Shown: positions 1-10,896, counted from the first letter of the stretch. The stretch: DNA of 62,000 nt from Lingula anatina (GCF_001039355.2 NW_019775933.1:1-62000); one strand, 5' to 3'. The notes: generated by a model from the letters alone, not told the origin. Translations and numbers: made by a program.

Positions 1-62
1 TTCATTTATCAATTTCTGTTGTGAACCTTTAGGCATAACTTAATAATTTAAAAGGGAAATAC

Positions 63-142
63 CATACCACTGCACAGAGCTCCTCATGCCAAGATTGACA
101 TCTTTTCTTAACACAACAACTTCTTTCTCAACACTTTGGAAT
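63..142 (-). CDS. START-like gene, last visible exon (start of second START-like domain)
   Basis: After a TTTATTTTCAG acceptor. Reads (I)[16 protein letters not shown], then [11 protein letters not shown]. The pattern W-x5-E-K-x-V-x-V-x-x-K followed by a Ser-Val-x-x-x-x-G strand resembles the first strands of START domains. A GTATTT or GTATGG donor near 61-67 would continue the gene beyond the left edge. If unspliced, the frame stops after L-L-N-Y. The exact donor is uncertain. Confidence 0.45.
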
Positions 143-781
143 CTGAAAATAAAAAAATCTTTCATTTGTGACCCACTTCAAAAGCCATTGTTAAAAAGTT
201 CCAAATCAACTTTAATTTCCATGCTGCAGGCCCTATATCAAAATCTTTGTCAGCAAGTGCTTTTTTTCTCACAATCTGTAATTATTATGCTTCATTATGT
301 TAGTCAAAATAACATGTTTGACAAGTGGCAACAAAATTTATATAATAGTACAACTAGAAAAGCACTCAGAGAGCGCAGACCTCCGCCAAGGCAGCGTTTT
401 TTTATTATCATTGATTATTGATTGATTATTGATCCGGATCACCACCAAAAATCATCTCTTCCTTGGCCCACTTTTGACAGTTCCTGAAAATTTCATCAAA
501 ATCGGTCCATAACTTTTTGAGTTATGTTGATGACAAACAAACAAACAAACAAACAAACAAACAAACAAACAGGGGTGAAAACATAACCTCCTTGGCAGAG
601 GTAACTACGTATGTTTAAACCTGGCTTTAAATAAACATATATACTTACATCCATCCTTTTGTTTTCTCTGCCTGAGCTAATTCAGGTTGTTTCACATCTA
701 TGTTTGATGCTTGCATAGCCTGGAGGTACAAAAAAGATGATTTAAAGCAAACTGTTTGATGTGCGATATTGAAGTGTGCTG

Positions 782-856
<75 letters not shown>

Positions 857-3800
857 TATTATACTAAGGATAAAGAAATAATTTTATTTTTATGATAATG
901 ATACTGCAATGATAAAAACAAAGCTATATACAGACTAATATGTTTCAGGAACTTTGCAGTCATGGTTTTAACATCTAACTTTTAAATTTATAGTGAAATG
1001 AAAATTATTACAAACACACAAAAATGCAAAAGTATGGGATAACTTTTCATACTAACCACTTGAAATAGCTCAGCTGCTGTCTGGTTTGCAAGAACATGAG
1101 CTTTTTTAAGACCGGTTTCATCTAAAATTACAAGAGATATGGCTTGAAGTTGAATATCAATTCCAGATTGAACACAATCTCTTAACCAGACATGTCAAAT
1201 TCACAGTTTTAGGGATTCCATTACTCTATCATCTTGTAAGGTCTCTCTCTTCTCTTTCTGACATTACAAATCAATGAAACATAACATAAATACTTTGGAA
1301 ACCTTCACATACTGATGAAACTTTAAAAATAATTACCATTTGTCAATGAGGGTATGATGTATTCCCTTGAATCCAAATCAGAGGTTAAAACATTAGACAT
1401 TTCCAGTTCTCTCTTTCCCTCTTCACTGTTATCATGGTGACTAGTATGGGGGCTATCATCCTCTGTTCCAATTTTAAATATTTTTGTAGACTCTGATACT
1501 TTATCTACATCTTTATCAAACACTTCATCAATACAGTCTTCAGTAGCTGCATGTTTTTGAGTAGAAATCGCAGACTTAGCAGATATTTCACTGGTTTGCC
1601 TATGTACAGCATCTGCACCAGCAGTGTGGGGGCTGCCTTTAACGACCTCAGAATGTGACCTCATTTTAACCTTTCCTCGCCTTCTTTTCATGCTTCCGCT
1701 ACTGCTACCAGATGCAGTTCGCTGTCTTTGGTATTGTGCATTATCACCATTTTCCGAAAGCACTGTTTCTAGGTTTGGGAGAGTGAAAACTTTGTTTGGA
1801 ATCGGCTGAAGATGTTTCATCTGGAAGAAGTCCCGTAAGCAGCCTAATCTTTTGACCACCTTGGCTGTGGAAGGAGCACTTCCTAACCAATTTGAACTTG
1901 GGTGAAAGACAATGGTAAGAAGGGACTTGTCAAGACCTAGAGAATAAAAAAGAAACATTTTAAATTGGCCTTCAACTTATTAACTGTTCTTATAATTTAC
2001 AGCTTAAGGAGTATGTTTAGACTATATAATAAAGAAAAGTCATACATTACTGCACTTTGAAACAATTTCAAATTGATATTACATGAACTTTACAAAATAC
2101 AAACCTTCCACTGGTTGAGCAAGATAAAATGTCCACTCTGAGCCCATCACTTCAGACTCTAAAAGCCAGCAGCAGCCATTTTCTTCTTGGAAGTAAAGCC
2201 TATGTATAGATACATATTTTTATTTGGTATACACTGAAATTTTTTCTAAAACAATCACAAAACATTCATTTAGATTTTTTAAAAAGTCATTGATGCAGAT
2301 ACCAGTTCTTAATTCAAAATTATTTTTAAAAATATGTAATGGTGAAATTACCTTTGGTAAACTTGCATTGGTAAGGGAAGTCCAACATGGAAGAACTTTG
2401 TAAAAAAATTATTGAGCAGCCTGAGTACAAATTTCAGGGCACTTTTCCTATCTACTTCTATCATATCACAAATGACTGGCAAGAAGCTATATTGCACATG
2501 GCGTGTGGTATCTGAGGAACTGTGAGAGCCACTATCTGCAGAAACATGGCTGACACTTCTGACTGTAGGATCCCATTCACATAACTTGTTCACATTGGTG
2601 AGAATATCTAACAGGGACTGAAAAGGAGATCACTGTGTTATAATATTTATATTTAATAAAATATTCATAAATCTTATGACTGGAGTCATTAAAATTGAAA
2701 TAAATAGGAAGGAAAAAGATTGTAAACTCATGGATTCAATGTTTCTGATTTTAAATCTGAATTACATTACCAAGATATATTAAGAAAATCAAAATCAATC
2801 CACAAATATAAAACAAGAACTGATTGAAAAACAAAACAAAAAACAGCAAAACAAATTCTGATTGATTGTTATGGAGAATTGGCCATAAATAGTTACAAAC
2901 ACAAGATTTTTTTGGCTGGAAAAAATCATTGCATATTCATACAGAATTTTGATGCATAATTTCCCATCCTCAAGAATAGCCCCTTGTATCTCTTCACAAC
3001 AGTTTTGAATGGGCATTTTGGCCCATATACATGTATGTTTCTGGCTGCCTTATTGGCTAGAGTTCACTAAAATAGGCTATAGTTAATATATGATTTCAAT
3101 ATTTATAAATATTAATTCATTTGTGTTGTCTAAAAAATTGCCAGAAAAATCATCTGAAAATTCAAGTTTTATATGAAATATTTCAAAAGTTTTTACAATA
3201 GCCAATCATATATTCTAAGCCCTAAAAAGAGTGAACTTAAAGACAAAAGGAAAAAATCCAACGGGTCCACCTTTTCTTTCCATACCAAAACCAAACACAT
3301 TTTACCTGTTCCTAATAAAAGTGTCCAACTTAAAAAAAATATATGTAATATATCAAAAACCAATCAATCAAAATTTGTCTTTCACAAGAATGCTTGCATA
3401 TTTGCCTGAGTATTGGGTAGTTGACAAGAAGGCACCCACGGGTAGGAAAGTAAAGTGGACGTGTAGCTCTGCAAGCAAAAATAGAAAGCAGTCTGAGTGC
3501 AACAGAAGCTTAAAACCAAACATTAATCCACTGACTTCATTATAACTGTCATTTTACTGGCTTCCTACTTAAAGCAGTGCGTCTAATCTAAACTAGCAAA
3601 TACAAACAGAAGTGTCTGAAGTAATTTTGAAAGCACTTGCATAAAGCCCATCAAATTTAGTAACTATTCCATACAAAAGACAAATTTAATATAACCAGAA
3701 ATCATAATATGGTTATTACTCACAAATTTACAAATATCTTATTGATGATCATTTAAAGCTTTTATATTGTCTGGTCATTCACAAAAGAAACAGGCTGATT

Positions 3801-5548
3801 CTCACACAACCCACTCATTTTTAATCAATCTTTTAGAAAATATGAAAAAAAAAAAATAAAATGATAAAATCATTTGTTGGGGGGGGGGGGGTCAGGGGGG
3901 GGGTCCAAGAAATCAATTTCTTTGAATTGAGTGAGAAATTCTAATGTAACTCATATCATCTGATTTTTTCAACAAGTATATTCTGTAGAGGACCAGATTA
4001 AGAACTGTGTGTTAAAATTAAGATTTTGTTTTAATTCCAAAAGGTCATTCTACAGTAGTTTTTCTTCAGTAACATCTTTCATGCTTCAGAAAATATCTTA
4101 TGACTTTTTCTCTTGAGGGAGAATTTTGAATTGTTTGGCAGAATATATTATGTATTACTGGGTGTTAATTTTCACTTTTCTTTCATGGCGGACATCATTA
4201 CCAGTGTCTGATCAGATGTTAACAACAACTGAAGTTCTGACATGAACCTATTAAAGGATAATTGCTCTTGATTACATTAACCTAGACATAAAGTCTCCAT
4301 ATGCATCTCATCAACTTAAATAAGTATTTTTCAAACTATGAGGGCCCTGCCAAAATAGCTTTAAGACAATCTTTTATTCAGCAGGGACATGAGAAGCACT
4401 ACAAACCAGTTTTTAAATATTGTAATTCACATGATTACATATGCTGACACCCAAAATTAACAAGTTTATAACATACTTGGTAATTTTCAAGTTTCATGGG
4501 TCTTAAATGTAATGAAAGGCTGCTTTCTTCTTTGCATAAAATGCCAGTGTTTTGGAACTTCAGTACTTTAGGTTATTGTTACCCAGACTCCAGTCTTACC
4601 AAATGATACATCAGAGAATAGAACATTAAATATTTTTTCAAAACTTCTGCCAATTTTGTTAAGGACTGGAATTCAAGATAAGTTGCAAATGTTTATAAAT
4701 GATAATACTTTTTTCACTGGGCAAAAATTGGACAATCATGTAAGGAAGAGAAATAATTATGGATAAACAATGATCTTGGTTGTCAATGAATGTAAGTTAT
4801 ATATTTCTGATTTAAAAATGATGCTCACCTCACCAGGCATCTAAAATTCTTATTGAAAAAGCAGAAATCATTTCAAATTCAATTTTTGAAGAGGAGATGC
4901 ATAAAGCGTAGCAATGAAATCCATACTTACATTTTTATACTCACAAATTACTGAACATATTTGACCCCAATCAATTATATAAATTGGAAAATTAAACTGC
5001 TGGTTAGATTTTACCTTTGGGTACTTCTTAACCAAGCCACAGCAACCAAAGACATTTGTGTGAAGTTCTGGAAAAGTTCTTCTCCATATTCTTGTTCCTA
5101 AGATGTAATCCCAAAGCGTCCATTTGTTTGATGGGCACAATGGAAAAATCTGAAAACATGAGAAAAACAGATTAATTTTCCATTTCAATTTAGAACTGTT
5201 GGTCATAACTAAAACTATGGCACAAAGAATCAGAACTGAACTCCCAGCAATACTGCCAAGTTAAAGTCCAAAATTTCTAATATTATAATTCATACTGTCA
5301 AAATTTACTGACAATATGCTTTATGGCTTTTTTATGTGGGAAACTATATCAAAATACTTCTGAATTAGTAAACACAAGAAACACTTATACAATTTACCTC
5401 AATTATGTGTACCAAAAAAAAAAAAAACAAAAAAACAAAGACTTTTTTTTAATAAGTATTTATCTCAGTGTGACCCACCTTATTCTGATTCAAGATCTTG
5501 AGGATTTTGACTCCATCTACTGCCTATAATAATAATAATAATAATAAC

Positions 5549-5581
<33 letters not shown>

Positions 5582-8500
5582 TGAGGCTATCAACACCCTA
5601 GCCATACCTGTAGTGACATACAGCTTTAACATCATCAACTGGAAAATGAGCGACATCAGAAGACTAGACACCAAGACCAGGAAGATGCTGACCATAGAAA
5701 AGATGCACCACCCAAAAGCTGATGTTCACAGGCTGTACCTTCCAAGAGCAGAAGGAGGAAGAGGCCTGGTCCAACTTGAACTGTCCTTCAAAATTACCAC
5801 CATAGGCCTGGACACATACCTGACATCAACAGAACCCCCACTCCTCCAACTAGTGAAATATCATGAGGATAGAAAAAAGCTCTTCTCGATCAAAAAGGAA
5901 GCCTCAAAATTCAAGCAGGAGCTGAAAATCCCAGAAATACCACCAACCGAGAATGAAGCAACAACAAAGTATGCCCGCAGAGTCAAACAGAAAGCAAAAC
6001 AACTTGGCCAGCTACAAATGCAGANAAAACATTCCTCTAGTGTATAGATTGAGTGCTGTATCTTCAAAATTCGAGAAATGGATTTTTACATGAACATTGT
6101 CCTTTAAGGTGTCCTCTGCATAGTTTAATAACTGCCCAAACTACAGTCAGTATTCTAATAATAACCTTTTGCTATGGGTTATCAAAACCTTGGTACATGT
6201 ACCTAAGATTGCTTAATAACTCTCTGCTGCAATAGATATGTGAGATAGGATTTATCTTCTAAGTGGCACTGTACTTGGGACAGCTTTGTGAAGCCCTATC
6301 AATATTGATGGATGAGGGTTATACTGAATGCCAAATGAGAAACTTGAACATGTCATCATTTTCAATGCTATTTTCTATAAATCTAACACAAGTTAAAACA
6401 AGGAGATAATTCTTTAAAATGTAGCTGAAATAGAAATGTTATCAAAAATTAACGTGTTCAATTCAAAATCGTTGAAAATGACATTGTAATCTTACTGTTA
6501 GCCAGCAATGACTGTAACACGCATGACCATGCTACATCAATTTTATTATCTTTAAAAATTAAATATATCATCTTTCTACCAACTAATGTATGTATCTATA
6601 ATTAAGATATATGTACCAGTGTACACAAATGTACAATTTTCACTGCGAAGATCTCAAATGCGATCTTTGTGATGTTTGCTATGCGTACCTAGAGGTCTAT
6701 ATTGTCCCATTTCGGTCCATTTCTATGTTTTAAAGGACCTAGTATGTACTGTAACTGGATACAGGAGAGTGCCATGTGGGCACAACCCTTAATTCAAACC
6801 TTGCATCAATATTATTTATAAGCAATTGATATAATTATTACTGGTCTTGCTATGTTCCATACTATGGTAAGTAGGAGCAGGGCAAGGCCTTGCAATGAGG
6901 AAACCTTGTTCTTAAGCAAATTCAAACCACCAGACCTAATTCATTGCCAAGATTTATTGCCAAAATAAAAATAACTCACCTGTTTTTCGTGAGTAAACCA
7001 TTTGTAAATTATCACAGAGAGAAACCCAAGGAATGCTCCAATACATGTTATGAAAAAAACATCCATTACGCTTTGACAAATGAACGATCATGCTCACTTA
7101 AAGAATGATAATATGTAGATTCATCGTCCTCACTGAAATCTGCTAAATAGGTCACGGTAACGGAAGTGTTCAATAGGTTGCGCACGGAGTGTAATCAACA
7201 ACAAAAATGGCGGCGCCCTTGCGACTCACGGTTTTATGAATCTGAACGTTGTGAATGACATTTACATAGGAATATTGTTATTGAAAAGGTGAGCAGCTAG
7301 GTAATTTGCCTGTTTTAACATTTTGGTGATATTGGAAACTGTAATATTATAGTATTTATACCCCTGGCATCTTAAAACACCTAGTTCTTTATTTAAACCG
7401 GTTGGGATTACCTATCCCGTGTTGTTTTAAAGCTAAACAATACATTGTTAACAGTTTTCACCCCAACATACACCGTTTCGAGCATGTCTTATGTCCTGCA
7501 TTAGGCTTTATATACCATTAAGTTTAGCATACTAATAATCGCAATTTTGTCTCTAGATGTAATTTTTTTATATATTACGTATATCAGAAAAAAAAATAGA
7601 ATGTGCCAGATATAAACACAAGGTATATCTTCTGAAATTTCTTTTTATCCACAATGTTATACTTTTGGAATTTTGATATTATCTATAAAATTAAAGGAAA
7701 TACCACAGTTCTTAGATAGCGATATTGCGGCAAATGTGCCCTCCCATTTTAGCTAGAAAGCTGTGACCACTGAGCGGTTTTGTGCCAACTTAAAAATACA
7801 CTTCACCTTGATCAATTTTCATGGGGTCTGTTGCATAATATCACAAATGTTCTACACTTTCTCAAGGTATTAAAATTGAGGTGTAGAAGACTTTTGTATA
7901 GGTTGTTAACTGAGGTGCCTCAGTTGTCGCTGGTCACAAGCGGACCAGTGCTGCTGCAGGACATGATTGACTGTGGCACCTCTAAAGCATTCTGATATAC
8001 CTATATATATTCTAGCTATTGTGCTAGAAGATGGAACAAATTTGTAAAGATCTTTCAGTGTCAGGTGTCTGTTGAAAATGATCAATCACTGTATCTTTTT
8101 ATCACTGTATCTAAATGTATGCTATAGTATGTGATGCTGTTTCCAATGTAGTAAAACATAGGCATAACAGTAGCATTGTGTTGCATGTGTAGATAAAGTG
8201 TAAGTAAAATGCTTAGAACTAGCCAAAGGTAGTTTATTTTTGTGAACTGCACTTATTGGTCTCAGTTGTTAGCATAGATTATGTCCATTGAGATTGTTAA
8301 AGAAGGTGTGCTCCAGTCAGTAACCTGATGAAGAGTTAAACTAATTCCAATTTCTAGCAAATCTTAATCAAAGAACATGTATACACTTTTCCAGATACTG
8401 AGAAACTCCGGCCATCATGACCTCTATCATCAAGCTCCAGGTGTTTTCTGGAGCCTATGATGAATCTCCACCGTGTTATCTACTTCAGCTTGATGACTTC

Positions 8501-10674
8501 AGGTTTCTGTTGGACTGTGGTTGGGGAGAAAACCTAGCCATGGATCACATTAATGAAGTCAGAAAGTAAGAGAAATGATTTGAAACTTGACATGTCCTGC
8601 TAAAATGATTGTAAAACACATTATAACTTCAGTTTTTGTTTACATTCAGTGTGAAAGCTTAGCTTTTCTGCAGAATTTTTTTAGCATCTTAGAAAGAATA
8701 GCATTTTTAAATAAGATAAACTTTGTTCAAACTATATGCACTGCTAATTATTTCATTAAGCAGATAGGGATATTCTCCCAGTACCATTTGTTCCCATGTT
8801 GTTTAACTGTTCATTTCTAGAATAAGTAATTATGAATTTCACCAGCTATTACCTCTCTTGAAATAAATTTGTAGAGCGTAAAATACTGTGGATTGACCCT
8901 GTGAATAATGAATTTGGACTCTTAGTACATCAATTGTAAAATTTTTAATTGGCAGTGCTAATATAGATGCATTTATTAATGTTTTTATCTTAGGCATCTT
9001 GGCCAAATTGATGCAGTATTGCTGTCACATCCTGATGCATTCCACTTAGGGGCGCTGCCCTATCTTGTGGGGAAATGCGGCATGAATTGCCCTATCTATG
9101 CTACCATTCCAGTATATAAGATGGGACAAATGTTCATGTATGACTTATATCAGGTAATAAGAAATCTCATATATAAGAGTGTAAATNTTTGTGAAGAAGG
9201 GATTAGAGAAATACACCAACAAAATCCCTGGAAACATCAACATCCACGAAGTCCAGAAGATAGTTCTCCTCGGCACAACACACATACTACGAAGGGTGCT
9301 ATCGATGAAGTAGAAAGGAACAACTACCCTCTAGCGCCTCAGGACCATTGTTTGGGCCCGGCTCTTTAGGACGTAATAAACAATGCAGAAAGAGACCACA
9401 CTTTATAATAATAATAATAATCATGAAAATAATAAACTAGAAATCACTCCAGTCTCCTGAGAGTGCAGACCTCTACCAAGGCAGCCCAATTCCCCCATAT
9501 TAACAATATCTGACAATGGTTCTTATAAAATTCTTTCATCTAGATTCTGATAAATAGAAATATTGAACCATTTGTTATATAATCTTCTATGGCCTGGATT
9601 GCACTTTTCATATTTAAAACTGTAAATGGGAATTTTCAGTACTATTAAATTTCAGATTTAAGGTTACTTAAGGTGTCATCTGCATAGTTTAATAACTGCC
9701 CACACTACAGTCAGTATTCTAATAATAACCTTTTGTTATCGGTTATCAAAACCTTGGTACATGTACCAAAGATTGCTTAATAACTCTCTGTTGCAATAGA
9801 TATGTGAGATAGGATTAATCTTCTAAGTGGCAGTGTACTTGGGACAGCTTTGTGAAGCCCTATCAATATTGATGGATGAGGGTTATACTGAATGCCAAAT
9901 GAGAAACTTGAACATATCATCATTTTCAGTGCTGTTTTCTATACATCTAAAACACAAGTTAAAACAAGGAGATAATTCTTTAAAATGTAGCTGAAATAGA
10001 AATTCTATCAATATTAACGTGTTCAATTCAAAATCACTGAAAATGACAGTGTAATCTTACTGTTAGCCAGCAATGACTGTAACACGCATGACCATGCTAC
10101 ATCAATTTTATTATCTTTAAAAATTAAATATACAGTATCATCTTTCTACCAACTAATGTATGTACACAGTACAGTATCTATAATTAAGATATATATACCA
10201 GTGTACGTAAATGTACAATTTTCACTGCGTAGATCTCAAATGCGATCTTTGTGATGTTTGCTATGCGTACCTAGAGGTCTATATTGTCCCATTTCGGTCC
10301 ATTTCTATCCATTTCTATGTTTTAAAGGACCTCTAGTATGTGCATGTAACTGGATACAGGAGAGTGCCATGTGGGCACAACCCGACTAGTAAATTCAAAC
10401 CTTGCATCAATATTATTTATAAGCAATTGATATAATTATTACTGGCCTTGTTATGTTCCATACTATGGTAAGTAGGAGCAGGGCAAGGCCTTGCAATGAG
10501 GAAACGTTGTTCTTAAGCAAATTCAAACCACCAGACCTAAGTAAAAATTCATTGCCAAGATTTATTGCCAAAATAAAAATAACTCACCTGTTTTTCGTGA
10601 GTATACCATTTGTAAATTATCACAGAGAGAAACCCAAGGAATGCTCCAATACATGTTATGAAAAAAACATCCAT
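63..10674 (-). CDS. Membrane-anchored protein with START-like lipid-binding domain(s), multi-exon gene, 3' end outside window
   Basis: I do not recognise a named orthologue. Exons on the minus strand, in order: 10588-10674 (second copy 6980-7066), 5015-5149, possibly 4600-4665, 2352-2617, 2105-2199, 1337-1936, 1057-1121, 649-719 and about 63-142. All have AG/GT borders and the reading phases join without a stop. The N-terminus is a short hydrophobic segment followed by basic and aromatic residues, which suggests a single-pass anchor. The middle exons carry a CEWDPTV motif, then a [11 protein letters not shown] strand and a C-terminal helix, an arrangement typical of START domains. A Ser-rich, basic then acidic linker of about 150 residues follows. 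The last visible exons ([17 protein letters not shown]) look like the start of another START domain. What is seen is splicing and motifs; the START assignment is family knowledge; lipid transfer at a membrane is inference. It is divergently paired with CPSF2. Confidence 0.6.
367..604. mobile_element. MITE-like repeat with CCTCCGCCAAGG / CCTTGGCAGAGG ends
   Basis: Left end GCAGACCTCCGCCAAGGCAG (376-395) and right end CATAACCTCCTTGGCAGAGG (582-601) are imperfect inverted repeats. The interior is non-coding and ends with a (CAAA)n run at 533-571. A related 5' piece occurs at 9459-9590. The family looks abundant because two fragments fall in one window; no open reading frame. Confidence 0.5.
649..719 (-). 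CDS. START-like gene, exon leading into a second START-like domain
   Basis: 71 nt after a GTACCTCCAG acceptor, with a consensus GTAAGT donor. Encodes [19 protein letters not shown] then T-K-G-W, ending in a split codon. The terminal Gly-Trp joins the next exon to give [17 protein letters not shown]. Confidence 0.5.
785..853. repeat. (TA)n microsatellite
   Basis: About 69 bp of uninterrupted TA in an intron of the START-like gene. Confidence 0.97.
1057..1121 (-). CDS. START-like gene, linker exon
   Basis: 65 nt after a GTAATTTTAG acceptor, donor GTTAGT. Encodes (N)[19 protein letters not shown] then F-Q-V, a likely helix. Phases 1 in and 0 out agree with both neighbours. Confidence 0.5.
1337..1936 (-). 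CDS. START-like gene, large exon: C-terminal helix of the domain plus disordered linker
   Basis: 600 nt after a TTCTCTAG acceptor. The first third encodes [19 protein letters not shown] and a helix [15 protein letters not shown], resembling the end of a START domain. The remainder is Ser/Thr/Asp/Glu rich with a basic cluster K-R-R-R-G-K-V-K and looks disordered. Translation could stop 14 nt past the donor (N-G-N-Y-F-stop), but splicing at GTAATT continues the frame into the next exon and I prefer that. Confidence 0.6.
2105..2199 (-). CDS. START-like gene, exon with central beta strands
   Basis: 95 nt after a TACATAG acceptor, donor GTTTGT. It encodes [22 protein letters not shown] and [10 protein letters not shown], alternating hydrophobic residues consistent with the antiparallel sheet of a START fold. 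Phases join the flanking exons. Confidence 0.55.
2352..2617 (-). CDS. START-like gene, exon with WDPTV motif
   Basis: 266 nt after a CCTTTTCAG acceptor, ending AG before GTAATT. It encodes [19 protein letters not shown], then a Ser/His-rich loop and a helix-forming stretch ending V-Y-Q-R. The L-x(n)-WDP core matches the helix and strand found in START domains, where the Trp-Asp pair is common. Exon phase (2) matches the next exon. Confidence 0.55.
3879..3903. repeat. Poly-G tract
   Basis: Two runs of 13 and 9 G separated by TCA. Intronic; a possible G-quadruplex former and a likely source of sequencing error. Confidence 0.9.
4600..4665 (-). CDS. Tentative exon 3 of the START-like gene
   Basis: An open 22-codon stretch, amphipathic ([13 protein letters not shown] then M-F-Y-S-L-M-Y-H-L), between an ATTCCAG acceptor and a GTAAGA donor, phase 0 on both sides. 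It fits the phases of its neighbours, but I have no homology support and an exon this short can arise by chance. Confidence 0.25.
5015..5149 (-). CDS. START-like gene, exon 2
   Basis: 45 codons in phase 0 between a TTTTCAG acceptor and a GTAAAA donor. The product starts [18 protein letters not shown] and continues through an Arg-rich W-R-R segment to [11 protein letters not shown]. It is rich in Trp and Cys and looks like conserved protein rather than a chance reading frame. It would sit just after the membrane anchor. Confidence 0.55.
5525..5581. repeat. (TAA)n microsatellite at the 5' edge of the LINE fragment
   Basis: Near-perfect TAA repeat of about 57 bp directly before the reverse-transcriptase fragment. 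A (TAA)n tail also follows the LINE 3' end at about 9403-9421, so this run may be a target or an older tail. Confidence 0.9.
5587..6024 (+). mobile_element. 5'-truncated LINE, reverse-transcriptase C-terminal part
   Basis: An open frame encodes [20 protein letters not shown], then [23 protein letters not shown] and E-G-G-R-G-L. This is the signature after the RT domain in a widespread class of non-LTR retrotransposons; related proteins also share the [10 protein letters not shown] motif seen here. The element is 5' truncated and breaks at the N at 6025. It resumes at 9188. Confidence 0.75.
6980..7066 (-). CDS. START-like gene, coding exon 1 (alternative haplotype copy)
   Basis: Second copy of the 29-residue N-terminal anchor exon, with the same ATG and GTGAGT donor as 10588-10674. 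It lies inside the 6026-9186 haplotig and is probably an allele rather than a second exon. Confidence 0.6.
7067..7288. promoter_or_regulatory. Bidirectional promoter and CPSF2 non-coding exon 1 (alternative haplotype copy)
   Basis: The interval lies between the minus-strand ATG at 7066 and a plus-strand GTGAGC donor at 7289. It holds an ETS-like ACGGAAGTG (7160-7168), an NRF1-half-like TTGCGCAC (7178-7185) and a YY1-type AAAATGGCGGC (7204-7214). It is the most GC- and CpG-rich piece of the local sequence. The YY1 motif often overlaps transcription starts, so the CPSF2 5' UTR exon probably starts near 7200 and ends at 7288. Start sites are inferred. Confidence 0.55.
8395..8565 (+). CDS. CPSF2: CPSF2 exon 2, alternative haplotype copy
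   Basis: Same exon as 12010-12180, with ATG at 8417 and identical predicted protein. A synonymous difference (GAA versus GAG in the D-E-S codons) is visible. It lies in the 6026-9186 haplotig and is probably an allele. Confidence 0.9.
8994..9153 (+). CDS. CPSF2: CPSF2 exon 3, alternative haplotype copy
   Basis: Same exon as 12629-12788, with the same protein; one silent change (GACTTATAT versus GACCTATAT) is visible. The haplotig ends 33 nt after its donor, so no downstream exons accompany this copy. Confidence 0.9.
9188..9421 (+). mobile_element. 3' end of the same LINE with (TAA)n tail
   Basis: In the frame starting just after the N the product reads [20 protein letters not shown] then [20 protein letters not shown]-stop (stop near 9312), matching the conserved C-terminus of the same class of element. 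A short 3' UTR follows, ending with (TAA)n. About 190 codons between this and 6024 are missing, presumably in the unsized gap. Confidence 0.7.
9459..9590. mobile_element. Fragment of the CCTCYRCCAAGG MITE family
   Basis: GAGAGTGCAGACCTCTACCA and what follows match the left end of the element at 367-604 (GAGAGCGCAGACCTCCGCCA). No right end was recognised, so it is truncated. It lies just past the LINE tail and is absent from the alternative haplotig. Confidence 0.45.
10588..10674 (-). CDS. START-like gene, coding exon 1 (main haplotype copy)
   Basis: Begins with ATG and encodes 29 residues, [16 protein letters not shown] then [13 protein letters not shown]. It is a hydrophobic stretch of about 18 residues followed by Lys/His/Glu, consistent with a signal anchor. 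It ends exactly before a GTGAGT donor, phase 0. This copy belongs to the contig that also carries CPSF2 exons 4-8, so it is probably the one to retain. Confidence 0.6.
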
Positions 10675-10896
10675 TACGCTTTGACAAATGAACGATCATG
10701 CTCACTTAAAGAATGATAATATGTAGATTCATCGTCCTCACTGAAATCTGCTAAATAGGTCACGGTAACGGAAGTGTTCAATAGGTTGCGCACGGAGTGT
10801 AATCAACAACAAAAATGGCGGCGCCCTTGCGACTCGCGGTTTTATGAATCTGAACGTTGTGAATGACATTTACATAGGAATATTGTTATTGAAAAG
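10675..10896. promoter_or_regulatory. Bidirectional promoter and CPSF2 non-coding exon 1 (main haplotype copy)
   Basis: Second copy of the same interval: ACGGAAGTG at 10768-10776, TTGCGCAC from 10786, AAAATGGCGGC at 10812-10822, and the GTGAGC donor right after 10896. All three motifs are intact in both copies. This copy is contiguous with the rest of CPSF2. Confidence 0.55.

Larger units (their letters stand above)
2618..5014. other. Intronic stretch of the START-like gene
   Basis: Apart from the tentative exon at 4600-4665, I see no convincing exon. It holds a G-rich run at 3879-3903 and AT-rich unique-looking sequence. The first strands of the first START-like domain should be encoded here but I did not find them. 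Confidence 0.5.
6104..9186. repeat. Duplication 1, copy A (alternative haplotig 6026-9186)
   Basis: Aligns collinearly with 9668 to about 12818 with scattered SNPs and small indels across promoter, exons and introns alike. It is bounded by single Ns at 6025 and 9187. The first 78 bases (6026-6103) do not match the other copy. Interpreted as the other allele inserted inside a scaffold gap. Confidence 0.85.

Noticed and set aside
86-421. Plus-strand open frame of 111 codons
   Set aside because: It is antisense to an exon of the START-like gene and runs into a MITE; no recognisable protein.
1624-1809. Plus-strand open frame
   Set aside because: Shadow of the 600-nt minus-strand coding exon.
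2795-3016. Minus-strand frame tested as the missing first part of the START-like domain
   Set aside because: No paired acceptor and donor in frame and no START-like pattern.
4827-4838. Possible 12-nt micro-exon (M-P-G-E) of the START-like gene between TTTTAG and GTGAGC
   Set aside because: Phase fits, but so short a match is expected by chance and there is no supporting evidence.
7780-7995. Open frame repeated at 11394-11609
   Set aside because: Lies in CPSF2 intron 1; present twice only because of the duplication, no recognisable domain.
8587-8820. Open frame repeated at 12202-12435
   Set aside because: Lies in CPSF2 intron 2; its apparent conservation only reflects the allelic duplication.
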